A DNA stretch of 64,000 bases from Bimuria novae-zelandiae CBS 107.79 (Eukaryota > Ascomycota > Dothideomycetes > Pleosporales > Didymosphaeriaceae): positions 241,496 to 305,495 of the forward strand of contig ML976685.1 in the NCBI GenBank assembly GCA_010015655.1. The letters run 5' to 3'. The notes beneath the pieces are model-generated. The model searched no databases. It was given only the letters and a program-made list of their open reading frames with translations, and was not told the origin of the DNA. Shown piece by piece: positions 8,655 to 19,622 of the stretch. A program made the translations under genes and the position numbers. Numbering within the stretch: position 1 is the first letter of the stretch; each line of letters begins with the position of its first letter.

Positions 8655-10634
8655 CTACCAAATGAGCTCGGCTACCTTCAGGGCAGCTTTCTGGGCTTGG
8701 AGCTTGGCGAGGTCATTTCGTTTGGGCTTGGTAGCGGTAGGACCCTTCTGATTCTGCTGAGTGTCTCCGGGGGTTTGGCCGTCGGATGCAGGCACTTGTG
8801 TTGGCTGGGCGGCTGCTTGAGCATTGACGAGATGGGTAGCCTGAGCTTTTCCGGTATTGGAGCCCGACAGGACGTGGGCAGGGCCAGTGTTGGGGACGGA
8901 GACTACTTTGTGCAAGAACGGACAAGTGCCAGATCTAACATACTTGCAACGAGGTCCGAACTTGCAACGAACCTTTGCGCGCCAGTCTCCGGTAACCTGA
9001 GAATCTTGACCTGCATGTCCATTGGTAGGAGGGTCAGACGGTTTTGCTTCAGCAGCTTCTTGGGCCTCTCGTTCAGCGACTTGTTTGGCCTCGCGGAGAG
9101 CAGCCGCTTTAGCCTCTCGTATGGCATCTTGTATGGATCGCTCCTTTTCGAAATTTACTTGGCGTTGCCGAGCGGCTTCGATTTCACGTTTGGCGGCATT
9201 TTCGGCTTCCCGCTGAGCAGCCGCTTGAGCCTCGCCGTCGCCAGGCTTCTGGGCTTCGCGTTCCGCAGCTGCCTTCTGCCCGGCTAATTTTTGGGCTTGA
9301 CGCTGAGCGACAGCCTCGGCCTCTCGCTTCGCAGCTTGCTTCGCCTGTTTCTTCTCACGTTGCCGTTGACGGCGGCGGGCGGCTTGCTCCTCTGTCATCT
9401 CTTTTGCAGCAACTGCCCGGCCTTGTTCAGCTTGCTGCCGAGCCAGGCGCTCAGCCTCGCGAGTACGCTCAGCCTCTTGTTGAGCACGTTCGAGGTCCTC
9501 CTTCGACTTCCGCTTCGCCTCACGTATAGCAGCTTTCCTGGCTTCCTGTTCGGCAAGGCGATGAGCAATTTCCTCAGCTTCGCGCTCCGCAGCCTCTTTC
9601 GCCTTGCGATCCGCCTGTTCCTTGGCTTTCCGCTGGGCCGCCTCCTTCACCTCTTTGATCTTGCGCTCTTCCGCTTCTTTGGCTTCTCGCTTTGCAAGTT
9701 GTTCGAGTTTGCGGCGGCGGGCACGTTCTTCGACGGCGGCTTGGTCCTTTGCTTTCTGCTTCGCCTCTTGCTCAGCCATCTGTTGATAGAGGCGCTCGCG
9801 GGCAGCTTGCTCAGCAGCGGCCTTCTCTTGTGCTATCTTCTTCGCGTTGGCTACTTCTTCGGCCGCTCGCTGCTCTTTCGCGACACGTTGGGCCTCTTGG
9901 CGAGCTTTCTCGGCAGCTTCCTTCTCCTTGCGCGCTGCAATCTTCTCGCGAATGGCCATGCGTTCTGCGTAGCCTTGAGGATCCTTCTTCTGCTGGTCCT
10001 TTTCGTTTTGTTCCCGGAAAAATCGATCGCGGCACCCCTGGCAGGTGCAATTTTTGCGAGAGGGTACCTGCTTGTTCTTCTTGCCCGGTTTCGAAGTGAG
10101 CTTAGCGTGGATGCGGTCCTCCTGAGCGATGGCATTCTCCCAAGCTTCCTCTTCGCGCTCTATGGTCGCGAGCTTCTGTGCCTTTGCTCGAGCTGCAGCA
10201 AGCTCAGCTTGGCGCTCAGCTTGACGCTGCATCATCTCGGTCCATTCCTCGTCGCCCTCGGAATCGGAGCTGGCGGGGCCATAGCCATTTTGTGCATTAG
10301 ACGCGTACGCGCGGGCTTGTGCTCGTCTTAAGAAATCCGCTAAATGTTCGTGGAACCATTCGTCCAAGGAATCGCCGGAGTCGTAGCCAGAGTTGCTGCC
10401 ATCGTCGGATCCGTCGCGCTGAGCGTCATACCACTGTCGCTTTCCAGGATCGCGGAGGACTTCGTAGGCTTCGTGCACCTTTCGAAACGACGCCGCATCG
10501 CCCTGCTTGTCGGGGTGATGCCTCAGTACAAGCTCGCGGTACGCACGCTTGATCGTGGCCGAGTCAGCTTCTGGAGAGACGCCAAGATCTTTGTAGTAGT
10601 TGCGCACAGCCTCTGGCTCGGCGCGGCGTGGCAT
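8655..10634 (-). CDS. J-domain (DnaJ/Hsp40) protein with long charged coil and CCCH zinc finger
   Basis: 659 residues from ATG 10634 to TAG 8655, no intron. The frame extends 53 codons further 5' without an ATG, so the start at MPRRAEPEAV is preferred. The J domain spans residues 13-75 with the essential HPD at 40-42, so it should stimulate an Hsp70 ATPase. A Ser/Asp/Gly-rich linker follows, then CTCQGC (Cys196, 198, 201), then about 350 residues rich in Ala, Glu, Lys, Arg and Gln that form a long charged helix or coiled coil (roughly 145-545). Near the C-terminus a CCCH finger is visible: C557-x5-C563-x7-C571-x3-H575, an RNA-binding finger type. The pairing suggests a co-chaperone acting on an RNP or ribosomal substrate, which is inference. 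The 346-codon open frame on the opposite strand is an antisense artefact of the repetitive coil. Confidence 0.9.
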   Translation of the reverse strand: MPRRAEPEAVRNYYKDLGVSPEADSATIKRAYRELVLRHHPDKQGDAASFRKVHEAYEVLRDPGKRQWYDAQRDGSDDGSNSGYDSGDSLDEWFHEHLADFLRRAQARAYASNAQNGYGPASSDSEGDEEWTEMMQRQAERQAELAAARAKAQKLATIEREEEAWENAIAQEDRIHAKLTSKPGKKNKQVPSRKNCTCQGCRDRFFREQNEKDQQKKDPQGYAERMAIREKIAARKEKEAAEKARQEAQRVAKEQRAAEEVANAKKIAQEKAAAEQAARERLYQQMAEQEAKQKAKDQAAVEERARRRKLEQLAKREAKEAEERKIKEVKEAAQRKAKEQADRKAKEAAEREAEEIAHRLAEQEARKAAIREAKRKSKEDLERAQQEAERTREAERLARQQAEQGRAVAAKEMTEEQAARRRQRQREKKQAKQAAKREAEAVAQRQAQKLAGQKAAAEREAQKPGDGEAQAAAQREAENAAKREIEAARQRQVNFEKERSIQDAIREAKAAALREAKQVAEREAQEAAEAKPSDPPTNGHAGQDSQVTGDWRAKVRCKFGPRCKYVRSGTCPFLHKVVSVPNTGPAHVLSGSNTGKAQATHLVNAQAAAQPTQVPASDGQTPGDTQQNQKGPTATKPKRNDLAKLQAQKAALKVAELIW

Positions 10635-11911
10635 CGTGGATGCTCGCGGCACCAGTGGTGGGTGAGTAATTCGCGTTTGGAATTGCGGGAAGTCGGGAAG
10701 GAAGGGAGTTAAGTGGCGTGGTGCGGCGGGTGAGGGCCAGTCTGGGTTGGGCAGAGCGGGCTCATGCAGAAGGCACCTGCGTGGAGCAAACAAAACGGGA
10801 GAGACCTTTCACTCACCCACGGTGCCCTGGACGCGGGTGTGGGGTGCGGGGCCCCGAACCGTGGGTCATGATAAGGACAGACGATATGGTTGAGGGCAAC
10901 GCGAAATCAACGCGTGGCACGTGATCTGACGGCTCAGGCGAGCTAATCACACCACGCCACCCGCCCTGCCCCTCTTCGACGACAACTCATCTTTTGCTCG
11001 TCGCTGCAGACCGCCCGGGAGACGACGAGAACCCATCTCACTTTGAGTTGGGGAGAAATGTTGATTTCGTCTGGAGGATACGCTGACTCATCGTCGAACT
11101 GCGGTTACGCTCTAAGAGTCATGTGGCCTCTGCCACAGGGTAAACCGCCGACTGTTCTAGTCCTTACCTATGGTAGAGCCGACATGCAGACCTTCGGCTC
11201 TATCCGGCAAGACTGGAACCCTACCTCACCCATCGAAAGGGCATGGGAAATTATTACACGCTTATTGTCAGGCTGTGCCTGTTCCTTCGCCCTTTTCACC
11301 CTTCTCATCCCCCCTATCAGACGACACAAGCACAGCCAAAAAGTAGAATGTTTTTAAGGCAAAGTACCATTCCCTTTTCTTTTCTCGCGCGTGTACAAAT
11401 GACCTTCTGCATCGCCTCCAAGGCTCAAACACGAGCCAATTCACTTCGGGGTTGCATAGTCCTGCAGGGTCAGATTTGAGGCACAAAATTAGGCAGCAGT
11501 CGCTAAAGAAGTCAAGGGTAACCGTCGCTTTTTGAATGAGATCGGTCCTTCGGCAACGCCACAGCCAATAGAAGGCGCCCCGCCCGTTCTTCGATTGGAC
11601 CCCGAACCGTGAAAGCACAGCCACAGTTTGAACAGTTCGCAAAGTATCCAAAGAGAATCGTCAGTAGCCGAAATTGGACTCGTGTCCGTACGCCTAAAAA
11701 GCTTCGTATGGTGCTATACTGCTGATGACGGAACAGGGGTCACTATGTGGCATGTGCATCGTCAACATATATCACGCTAGGTATGGACCTGTCGCTCCGC
11801 ACCTGGCCTTCGAACCTACCTTCGTTTTGTAAATTTTTGATTTCAATTTCTAGGCAGTTCAACCTCTCTTACATTCTTTCTCGTCCTGATCGTCATTCTC
11901 TCGCAGTCAAT
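10635..11911. other. divergent intergenic region
   Basis: This lies between the starts of two divergent genes. CACGTG (E-box/bHLH-type site) is at 10918-10923, about 285 bp upstream of the J-domain start. The 90 bp before 11912 is T/C-rich, typical of a fungal leader. Open frames at 11043-11357 and 11268-11651 overlap on opposite strands and show no domain, so they are not called. Confidence 0.45.
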
Positions 11912-12631
11912 ATGACCTTGTCACTTCTCTACATCGCGCTTCTAACCACGTCAGCGCTCGCCGCTCCTCGTCCTGAAGTCGAAGTCGTCCAAGTTCGCGA
12001 GCTTGTTAAGCGCCAGGATCCTACACCTTCAATCGATCTCGGCGGTCTCGTCTCGCTCATTCCCACCGACTTGGGCACTCTTCTTCCGTCCTCGATCGAT
12101 CTCAACTCGCTCCTCAGCGACGTCGGCACTCTTCTTCCCTCCGGTTTCTCCGACTGCCTCCCACCCAGCGATCTCCCAGCCGCACCCACGATTCCTGCGG
12201 ACGTCTTTTCTGCCTTAGCCACCTACACCGACGTCTGTCACAAACCCTCCTTCACTGGCAGCGCGGGCCAACACTACAGCTCCTACCTCAGCGAAATGAG
12301 CAAATATGAGGAAGACAACGCACCTAAGATCACGAGCTGGATCAACAAGCTTGAGAGTGATTGCCCATACGCTAGCTTGGTTCCGACCGGTGCTGCCGAT
12401 CTGAGCGGCCTCCTCGCGAGCTACACTCTCCCAAGCTGCGCTAGCGCGGGACGTCCCACTGCGAAGGAAACTGGCGCCTCGGGAGGCGCTGCCCCGACCG
12501 GCGGGTCGAAAGGGCCCACGGGCACTGGCGTTGGTCCTGCGGAGGCTACCGGTGCGGCGACTCAGCAGACTGCTTTCGCGGCTGTCGCTGGTGTTGTCGC
12601 GGGTTTCGCTGGCTTCGTCGCCGTCTTGTAA
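11912..12631 (+). CDS. secreted, probably GPI-anchored cell-surface protein
   Basis: 239 residues from ATG 11912 to TAA 12629-12631. The frame is open upstream to 11747, but the ATG at 11912 places a signal peptide at the N-terminus (MTLSLLYIALLTTSALA, cleavage near residue 18). A Lys-Arg at about residues 30-31 could be a Kex2 processing site. The mature part has a short internal repeat around GTLLPS (twice), four cysteines in a compact central region (DVFSALATYTDVCHK ... CP), then a Gly/Thr/Ala-rich linker and a C-terminal hydrophobic stretch (FAAVAGVVAGFAGFVAVL) typical of a GPI-attachment signal. It resembles fungal proteins annotated as infection-structure-specific (DUF7735-like); that match is from memory and weak. 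The likely location is the outer membrane face or cell wall. Confidence 0.8.
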   Translation: MTLSLLYIALLTTSALAAPRPEVEVVQVRELVKRQDPTPSIDLGGLVSLIPTDLGTLLPSSIDLNSLLSDVGTLLPSGFSDCLPPSDLPAAPTIPADVFSALATYTDVCHKPSFTGSAGQHYSSYLSEMSKYEEDNAPKITSWINKLESDCPYASLVPTGAADLSGLLASYTLPSCASAGRPTAKETGASGGAAPTGGSKGPTGTGVGPAEATGAATQQTAFAAVAGVVAGFAGFVAVL

Positions 12632-12846
12632 ACACTGATATGTGCTAGATATGATGGCAGAGGGCTCATTTGGAGGATCGGATGGGCTTGGACTAAAATA
12701 ACATCATCACGGTCACTGGATAGTGCCAGCCTATGCGTTCCTTCCCGAAATGCTTACACTCAATTCCATTCCGTCGCTCGATAACGAGGAGACATGTTAC
12801 AAGCACAAACGTGTGTATTGGGGCGGGACCAGTCCTTTGATAGTTA

Positions 12847-14156
12847 TTATTTCTTTCTCTGAGCGATTATGTGTCCACATGCACGCAGCTTGACTACTGG
12901 GTCGTCTTCAAATTCACACTGACAGATGACGCACAGCTCGTTCTTATTATAGTTGCGAGCGAAGTCCGTGTACTTGCGAGGGTCCAGTTGCTCGCCATGA
13001 GCGTCGAAGCGTACGTCTTGGAGGTTCTCGATCTGAGTGGCCTCGTGAAGTGCAGATCGGGGCACCTCATGGCCGACAAATCCAGGCTAAATGTAATTGA
13101 TGCGGGGAGTCAGTGACCGCATGTCAAGTCTAGGATCGAAATTGCGTTCGGTTGCGATGAGGGTGCTGTTCGCGATCGCGTCGTGATCGGCACCAGCCTG
13201 TACAAGTATAGTGGCAGCGCTGTCTACGGACCAAGCGTGCAAATACCAACCAACGGTATCGGAGGAATGGTGCTGAAGAAGCTCTCGATAGCGAAGGACG
13301 AGTGTCTCCACAATAGTACGCACATTCACGGTACACACGTGCATGCAAACTAGAAGAGACGCACCGTCGAAAAAATCGTCTTTAAGCGAGATACAAATAC
13401 GCACACACTCATCTTGCAGAACGTTGGTTTGTGTTGGAGAAGGAGTATACGAAGCAAATACGAAGGTGTCCATGACCAAGGTAAGGAGACAGCTGAAGTA
13501 ATAGAGTACAGAACAAATAGCCTTGTCAAAAGTGTCGCGGTCCAGGGCGAAGGGCTCCAGTGCATTCTTCAACCGAACAGAGTGTCCTGTCCGGCGTCTC
13601 CTGGGAAACTCGATGGCAGATCCACGTACACGGGCTGCTTCTCCACGATCGTCTGAATGAGGTGCGTGTACCGCGTATCGTAATGTTGGGTGTACTCAAA
13701 TGCGTCAGCCTGATAACCAACCACGAAGGATCCTGCCATGCACCACTTCGCTAGTGCAGGTATCAATCCAACCGCCGTCCTCAAAAGCAATATGTTCGAA
13801 AGAATGGCAAAGCTCCGCCAGAGCTGCTCAAAAGATGGCATCGGAGTGATGATATCATCCTTGTGGTGAGAGAAAATCGAAGAATACCTACGGTACTTGT
13901 CCTCGCAATGATAGATCTCTTCCTGCAAGGAGGACTCAGGCATGCCTTTCATAATGTGGCCAACTTCGTGAATCATCATGGAGTAAATATCCACGAAGCG
14001 AATGTACTTATATTCAAACAGTTCCGTGCCGAACTCGTAAACGCGTTCAAGAAATGCAAGAACATTGCGCAGATGAGGGGTGAGACGAGATGTCCAATGC
14101 GAGAGGAAGGCCCGTGTTAGATCCGGGCGAAACTGCGCGACCTGATCCGAAGGCAT
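12847..14156 (-). pseudogene. RING-finger-type gene, disrupted next to the AT-rich block
   Basis: Three minus-strand blocks follow one another. 14156-13569 (ATG start, 195 codons) encodes a helical region. 13572-13087 continues in another frame. Past a TAG at 13089-13087, that frame runs on without a break to 12847 (PGFVGHEVPRSALHEATQIENL, then CVICQCEFEDDPVVKLRACGH). The last part is the first half of a RING-H2 finger (C-x2-C ... C-x-H), but it ends in TAA before the second cysteine pair, so no complete RING is encoded. The TAG sits where glutamine (CAG) would fit, a RIP-type change. The frame change near 13,570-13,620 could be an unusual intron, but I find no good splice pair. The HEVGH in the first block is not taken as a metalloprotease site. 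If alive, it would be a ubiquitin ligase-like protein. Confidence 0.6.
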
Positions 14157-14291
14157 CTTCTTTCTTGACTGTCACGCGACGCTTGTGCTGAGTTGAGCGC
14201 TTGCTGTTTGCGCTGGAGGTTAATGAGGAGAGGAAGAGTGGAGTTTAAATAGTGGTAGTGGTGAAGGCTACGGGCTATTTCAAGCATGGCT

Positions 14292-14420
14292 TAGTGGCAA
14301 CGCTTCCAATCGAACGTACTACTTTTGGTACTTTTCAACTCAGTACAATCACGTGATTAGTACAAACGTACTATAGTCCTTGTACGTTTCGTTTCACCTT
14401 GCTGGGTACAGGTACTTTTA
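14292..14420 (+). repeat. transposon end with repeated GTAC motifs
   Basis: The sequence turns from ordinary to AT-rich here. It starts TAGTGGCAACGCTTCCAATC and then carries about nine GTAC cores in 120 bp, several as AACGTACT or GTACTTTT and in both orientations. TAGTG at an edge followed by many short subterminal motifs is typical of hAT elements. A related start, CGCTTCCAATCGAACGTAC, recurs at about 33,800. Confidence 0.6.
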
Positions 14421-15399
14421 GTAATATATCCTAAAAGTTTATATTTTAGGTAAGATTTACCTATTAGTTTAAATATAAATAAAAGAGCCTTATAGCGCTA
14501 TTAGTACTACGCTAGTCCTTAATTAAAGGGAGATTATAAAGGGAAATTACCTAATACCTTTATAATAGTACGTCTTACTAAAATTTATACTTTTTAATTT
14601 ATTATCTTTATCTCTTTTTAAAATTATTATTATTATATAAAAGTTCCTTAATAGACGCGTTTTTATAGGGAGTAGCTAATCTTAAAGCTTTTATTAATCT
14701 TACAGCTCGTATTAAATCTAGATCTTTTACTAAAGCCTTAATAATGAAATTATTTATTACGCTTATTCTTATGTAAAAAAAATTTATAATTTTTATTATT
14801 TAAGTTATTTTTTTTATAAAAGCTCTTTAGCCCTAGTTTTAACTCTTTGTTAAGAGAGCATCCTAATAACCCTTTTTTTAATTAAAAAGTTATTTTTCTA
14901 ATTAAGTAGGATAATATTTAGCTAGTAAAGAAAAAGCTAAGACTAGAGGCTATAAAATATCGCGTTAAGCACGTTTTATAGATCTAGGGTAACAGGAAGC
15001 CATCGACAGTGTGGGACTATAGAGCCAACCTACTATACGCTAGGTAGGATAGAAAAGTGAAGCTCTAGCTTTGCAAACTATGCTATAGTAGAGGCAATCG
15101 CCTCGCTGCCAAGATAGTATCTAGGTATCACTATATCAGTCGAAATCTTATGAAGGAGCACTAGATAGATATTAGTAATAATAGGAGTCTCTTACCTAAT
15201 TCTCTACGCGCTCTATCGGATCCTTAGGTAGCTACTACTATAGTAGCAGGCTCTAGCTAAGGCGTCTCTTATAGTGTCTAGCAGGACGAGGTACTGTAAA
15301 GAGCGTTAGTAGACTAGGTTATACTTTATAATATATTATTTATAGTAGTATTTTTAGCTAAGCTTAGAGGCCTCCTTATATAAAACTAACTTGATTTGC
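14421..15399. other. RIP-degraded repeat, family not resolved
   Basis: AT-rich sequence dense in TAA, TAG and TTA in all frames, as expected after RIP. A less degraded stretch at about 14,980-15,310 shows no readable protein. It may be the 5' part of the hAT-like element whose transposase remnant follows. Confidence 0.4.
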
Positions 15400-16545
15400 T
15401 TAACGCCCTTCCCACCTCCGCTATACCTGTATTAATATATATAAATAAGGGATTAATATACTAAAAAGAGGAGATTTAAATAGTATTATACTTAATAAAG
15501 TTAAAGCTAGCATTAAGCATTAATATATAAATTTTACTAAACGACCTATCCCTCCTTAGCGTTGTAGCTTATTCTTTTAGTATATATAGTAGAACCTTAG
15601 AGGCCCTATTTTAGCGTTAATAATAGCTATCTATAACCTTAAAGATATTAATTATTATTAACAAGACTTACTTATTAGCTTCTATAACTTATATAGTAAC
15701 CATATAAGGGTTAGCTAAGTGCGGACTATCTCTATAAATATATAAGAATATAAAATTATATTAAAATTTTACTATTTTATTGCTAATAACGTTTCTAATA
15801 ATATTAACTTCACTATTACTAGTCTAAGTAAATATCTTAATTTTAGCCTTAATAAAGAGTACCGCATACGCTGTACAGACTATATAATATAACTAGTATT
15901 AAAGGTAGTTATCTATAGTGAAATATTATCTTAATTTAAGTTTTATTATAAATATAGCGTTATTAATAAGCTTTATAATTTTGCTAACGCTGTCCTTTTA
16001 TTATATAAACGCTAGAAGGCCTTTATAACTATATAAATAGCGTTAAAGTAAAATAACCCGCTCTAAAGTTTTAGTATCCTTAATTTAATTTAGGATAGTG
16101 GCGTCTACTAGTATTTTATTTATTTTATACTTTTACGCTATCCTAAGCTTAAGAATCGTATTATAAAGTTTATCTAAAAATATTAGGGTATAAATAATAA
16201 CTCTAAGAACTTTAATATACCTACTATAATGCTTTTAGTAAGTAACTAACTTATAAATTATAATTTATTTTTACTTTAGTACGCGTAGCTTAAGTACTAT
16301 ATAAAAGTTTAAAAGATATAAAGTTATATTAACTTTAAGACTCCTAAGTAGATAAATATATATAATTAGGCTCTAAAGCTACTAGACCTAAATACTAAAA
16401 GTAAGTCTTATATATAATAGCTTAAGCGCTATAAGCTAAAATCTACTATTTATAGTTAGCTTATAATAAAGCTTTAGGTACTTTAAAACTAGATCTATAT
16501 TATAGTTAATTTATAAAGGCTAGTGTAACGCAGCCATACAGTTGC
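15400..16545 (+). mobile_element. hAT-like transposase remnant
   Basis: In the plus-strand frame, ignoring stops, 15,580-15,930 reads like the core of a hAT transposase: an AxLALI-type strand, then FIANNVSNNIN, the RIP-altered form of the xxDNASNNDT block, then RIRCTDYIIQLVLKVVIY, which corresponds to the RRIRCxGHIINLxxxA block. Later text to about 16,500 is consistent with the C-terminal half but is too mutated to check. Many TAA and TAG codons make it dead. The ends are not located. The GTAC-rich edge at 14,292 could be its left end. Confidence 0.5.
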
Positions 16546-16853
16546 TAACTTACAAAGTCACACGATTTAACCTATTTCCCCGACACCGATCCGATTCGGA
16601 TCAGCTTCGGCCTTTAAGATTATTTTTCCGATACCGCTCGGTATTAGACCCTTATTAGACCTATTACACCTCCTTTCTACTAGGGTTCCTTATTAGATAG
16701 GCCCCTTAGTTTATTAGACAATTTCCTTATACTTTAGTACTCGGCTCTCTAAAATAATGTTTACTAAGTACTTTAGATATATAGTTTCCTTGTTTGTTGT
16801 ATGTAGTTTGGTACCTTTTCGGTATTTTTTTGTACTAGGCCTATTGGCACTTA
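16546..16853. other. short spacer between transposon remnants
   Basis: Mixed sequence, partly not RIP-degraded (16,570-16,650 has GATCCGATTCGGATC-like dyads and CGGTATT repeats). No gene seen. It may be a fragment of an older element. Confidence 0.35.
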
Positions 16854-19123
16854 CCGAGGCGGTTCAGCAAATGGGCAGGTTCGGCAATTAGGCCACCTTA
16901 TCAAAATTACGCAGTAATATAAACAGCGTTATAGAGTCACCCGTAATAGCTAAATTATTCTAATAAATTAATATAATACTAAACAAACTCCTGGAAAAAA
17001 GATGTACTATTTAAATTTTTATAAAAGCTTAATAATCTAGCTACGCTAAGTAGTAATTATAGGTAAAAAATTATATAGTTAATTATCCTAAGCGTTCATA
17101 GTAGCCTTTATAGTAACTTTTACATAAGTCTATTTTTTATTTTTTTATAAGAGGCTTTAAAGCCTTTCTCTTTCCCTTTTAGGAAGTTTATATAGCTTTT
17201 TTAAAGTTTTTTATTATTTTCTTGCGCTTACGCTTACGCTAATCTTTAACCTCTATTTTTTCCTTTTCTTTTTACTTTTACATTCTTAACCTCTCTCTTT
17301 CTTCTTTTTCTTAAAGTTTAAAGACCTTTTTTAATACCTATTTAGCCTTCTTATAAGCCTTTTTAAGTTATTACTTCTTTTCTTCTTACTCTTTTACTCT
17401 TTTACGCGCCTTAGCCTCCATTAACTTTTGTTGCAAAAGGCACCTTGCTAGAGCTTTCTGCGCTAGCTAGGGTTGAGCCGAGCAGCCGAGTAGCCAAGCA
17501 CGCGATCCCCTAAACTCATAAATAGCTAGTCGTCGTAGAGCTTCCTCTCCTTAATAGACTTTGTTTTCGAGCTCCCTGATCGTTGTGACTGTGCGCCACA
17601 GCTTTCTTAGTAACTATATTACTACGTCGCTATAGCACTCATTACGTTATTATAGGTCTAGAGGTTTACTTTTCTTTTTATATTTTTTTACTAGTAAGTA
17701 CAGCACCTCTTAGGCTTATTACTTTAGTATAGAGTAAGTTATTTTAAATAGTAATGTAATAAAGCGAGCGCTAAAGCTTTTTAATATTTTTATTACTTTA
17801 ATTCTTAACTTAGGAGCGTATAATAGTCTCGAGTTTATACTAATTTTTACTACTAAATACTAAGTTAAAGCTGTTACGTAAATCCTGCTTTGGTATTAAG
17901 TAGCTATATCCTAGTTACCTTAAAGGAGTTAAAAACTATTTATTTTTTATAGAAGGAGGTAGTTTAGGCTCCTTAAAATAGCTTAAAGAAGTCTTATTTC
18001 TTAACTAATAATAAGCTTTAAGCATTATAGAGGTGTATTATAAGAGCATTTAAGTAGGCTAATAAAAGAGGCTTAAATATTACTCTATTTAGTAGTTACA
18101 GCGTGTAAGTGCTATAAGGGAGGAATGCTACAAGCAGAATTAGTTTCTCTGTATAGTACTTAATAAAGTCTATCGTTATATAAGACCTATAGCTATCTAG
18201 GATAAGTAGGCGCTAGGATTAATAAGCTTTCTCTTTAGTATAGTAATTAAACATCTACTCTAGCTATATAAGCCCTATATCGTTATTAGTCTATTTAGTT
18301 AGAAATAAGCTAATAAAGACCTCGTGTTTTCTAGCTTTAATATTATCTACCTATAATAATTAAAGGCCTTTATTAGTAGCTATAAATAACAAAGCTAGTA
18401 GTAATACTAATTAATTACTATATATATAGGCAAGTAGCGTTATTTACTTTTTATTTTTATGTTAAAGGGACGCTATAACCTTCTTATAGTCTTATATTAC
18501 TTTAATAAAGATATTTTTACTTCTTTTAATTACTTTAATAAGAAAGCCTTTCTTATCTATAATATATATGTAATAAGACTTTATATCGTACTCCTTATTT
18601 TTTTAGCAAGTAATTAAAAAAATAGCTAATATTTATTATCTAAATTAGCTTAATATCGTATACTATCTATTCTAGTAGCCTAGTAAGGGGTAATAGTAAT
18701 TAAATTATAGTTAAGAAATTAGGTAACTTAGCTTTTTCTAATAGGCTCTTTTATAATTATAAAGGCTAAATACTATATTGTTTCTCTTATAAGTAGTAGC
18801 TAATAAGCTACAAGCTACTCTATATAGCTTATAAGCTCTAACTTTTATTATAGATTAATCTTTTTACGTTAGAGTTTCTGCTCTTTTATTAGAGTCTTAT
18901 TACCCTAGTATAGTCTAGTCTTCTTAATAATTTACGTGGCATACTATATTTCTTTGTAATTTTTTTAGTATAACTATCTTTTAGCTAACTTATATAATTT
19001 AATTTCTTTAATGGCGTCGTTAATTAGAGCTATATTAGTTAAGTTATAAGAGTGTGAAGCAAGGGGTGGAAAAAGCGGGGGTGGCCTAAGTGCCGAACCG
19101 GCCCATTTGCTGAACCGCCACGG
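16854..19123 (-). mobile_element. Fot1/pogo-type DNA transposon, RIP-degraded (copy 1 of family A)
   Basis: 2,270 bp bounded by about 44-bp inverted repeats (left CCGAGGCGGTTCAGC..., right ...GCTGAACCGCCACGG) and flanked by the TA target duplication (16852-16853, 19124-19125). On the minus strand around 18,181-18,212 the text reads RLLILD-S-Y-R-S-Y, the RIP-altered form of the transposase motif LLILDGHxSH (GGC to AGC, CAC to TAT). That identifies a DDE_1-family transposase in the minus direction. Every frame is full of stops. The second copy of the same family is at 44,709-55,467. Each inverted repeat holds two 17-bp sub-units. Confidence 0.88.
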
Positions 19124-19179
19124 TAATGCATTCTTGGTTACCTTGTTGTCCACGCACTCCCATATGCCTCTGAGTAGAA

Positions 19180-19622
19180 TGTTAGGATCCCAAGTTCAAC
19201 GGAACGACATCAGACACTTTATGACGAAAGGTGGCGTTACTGCCCCACCAAGGATTATGTAATGTCTCACGATGTCCCACATGCCAAGATCATGGGACAT
19301 TAGGATCACGTGACTGTACCATGGGATCCCACATGTACCACGTTTAGGATAGTATGGAACCATGGGATATCATAGGATTAGTTATGTATATAGGAACGCT
19401 AAGTATAGCCTTTTTATACTTATATTTAACCTAAGTTATTAATTTAGAATTTAGGTTATACTTAGGCTCTTATTAATTTATTTATAATCACGCGCTACCT
19501 TTAATACTAATAACCTTATTAATATGCGTAAGCTATTAATACCTCTTTTTTATCTTATAGTACTTTTACTTAAAAACTAATTTTAGTCTCCTTGAGGACT
19601 AGCTATCCTAAAGAGCTTAATA
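19180..19622 (+). repeat. 5' LTR of the truncated Ty3/gypsy element
   Basis: 443 bp starting TGTTAGGATCC and ending CTTAATA, with the same start and end as the 431-bp LTRs at 44,977 and 53,206. It holds GATCACGTGAC and a TATGTATATAGG promoter-like box near 19,385. The first 200 bp are clearly less AT-rich than the internal region. Confidence 0.8.

Noticed and set aside
9291..10331. 346-codon open frame on the plus strand
   Set aside because: It lies antisense to the repetitive Ala/Glu/Lys coil of the J-domain gene; its Leu/Ser-rich product mirrors that codon bias and has no domain of its own.
11043..11651. Possible small genes upstream of the secreted protein
   Set aside because: Frames of about 100-130 codons on opposite strands overlap and show no recognisable feature.
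13990..14030. HEVGH in the RING-type gene as a zinc metalloprotease site
   Set aside because: Only the bare HExxH-like pentamer is present, without the flanking glutamate or third ligand region of any peptidase family I know; the gene ends in a RING start instead.
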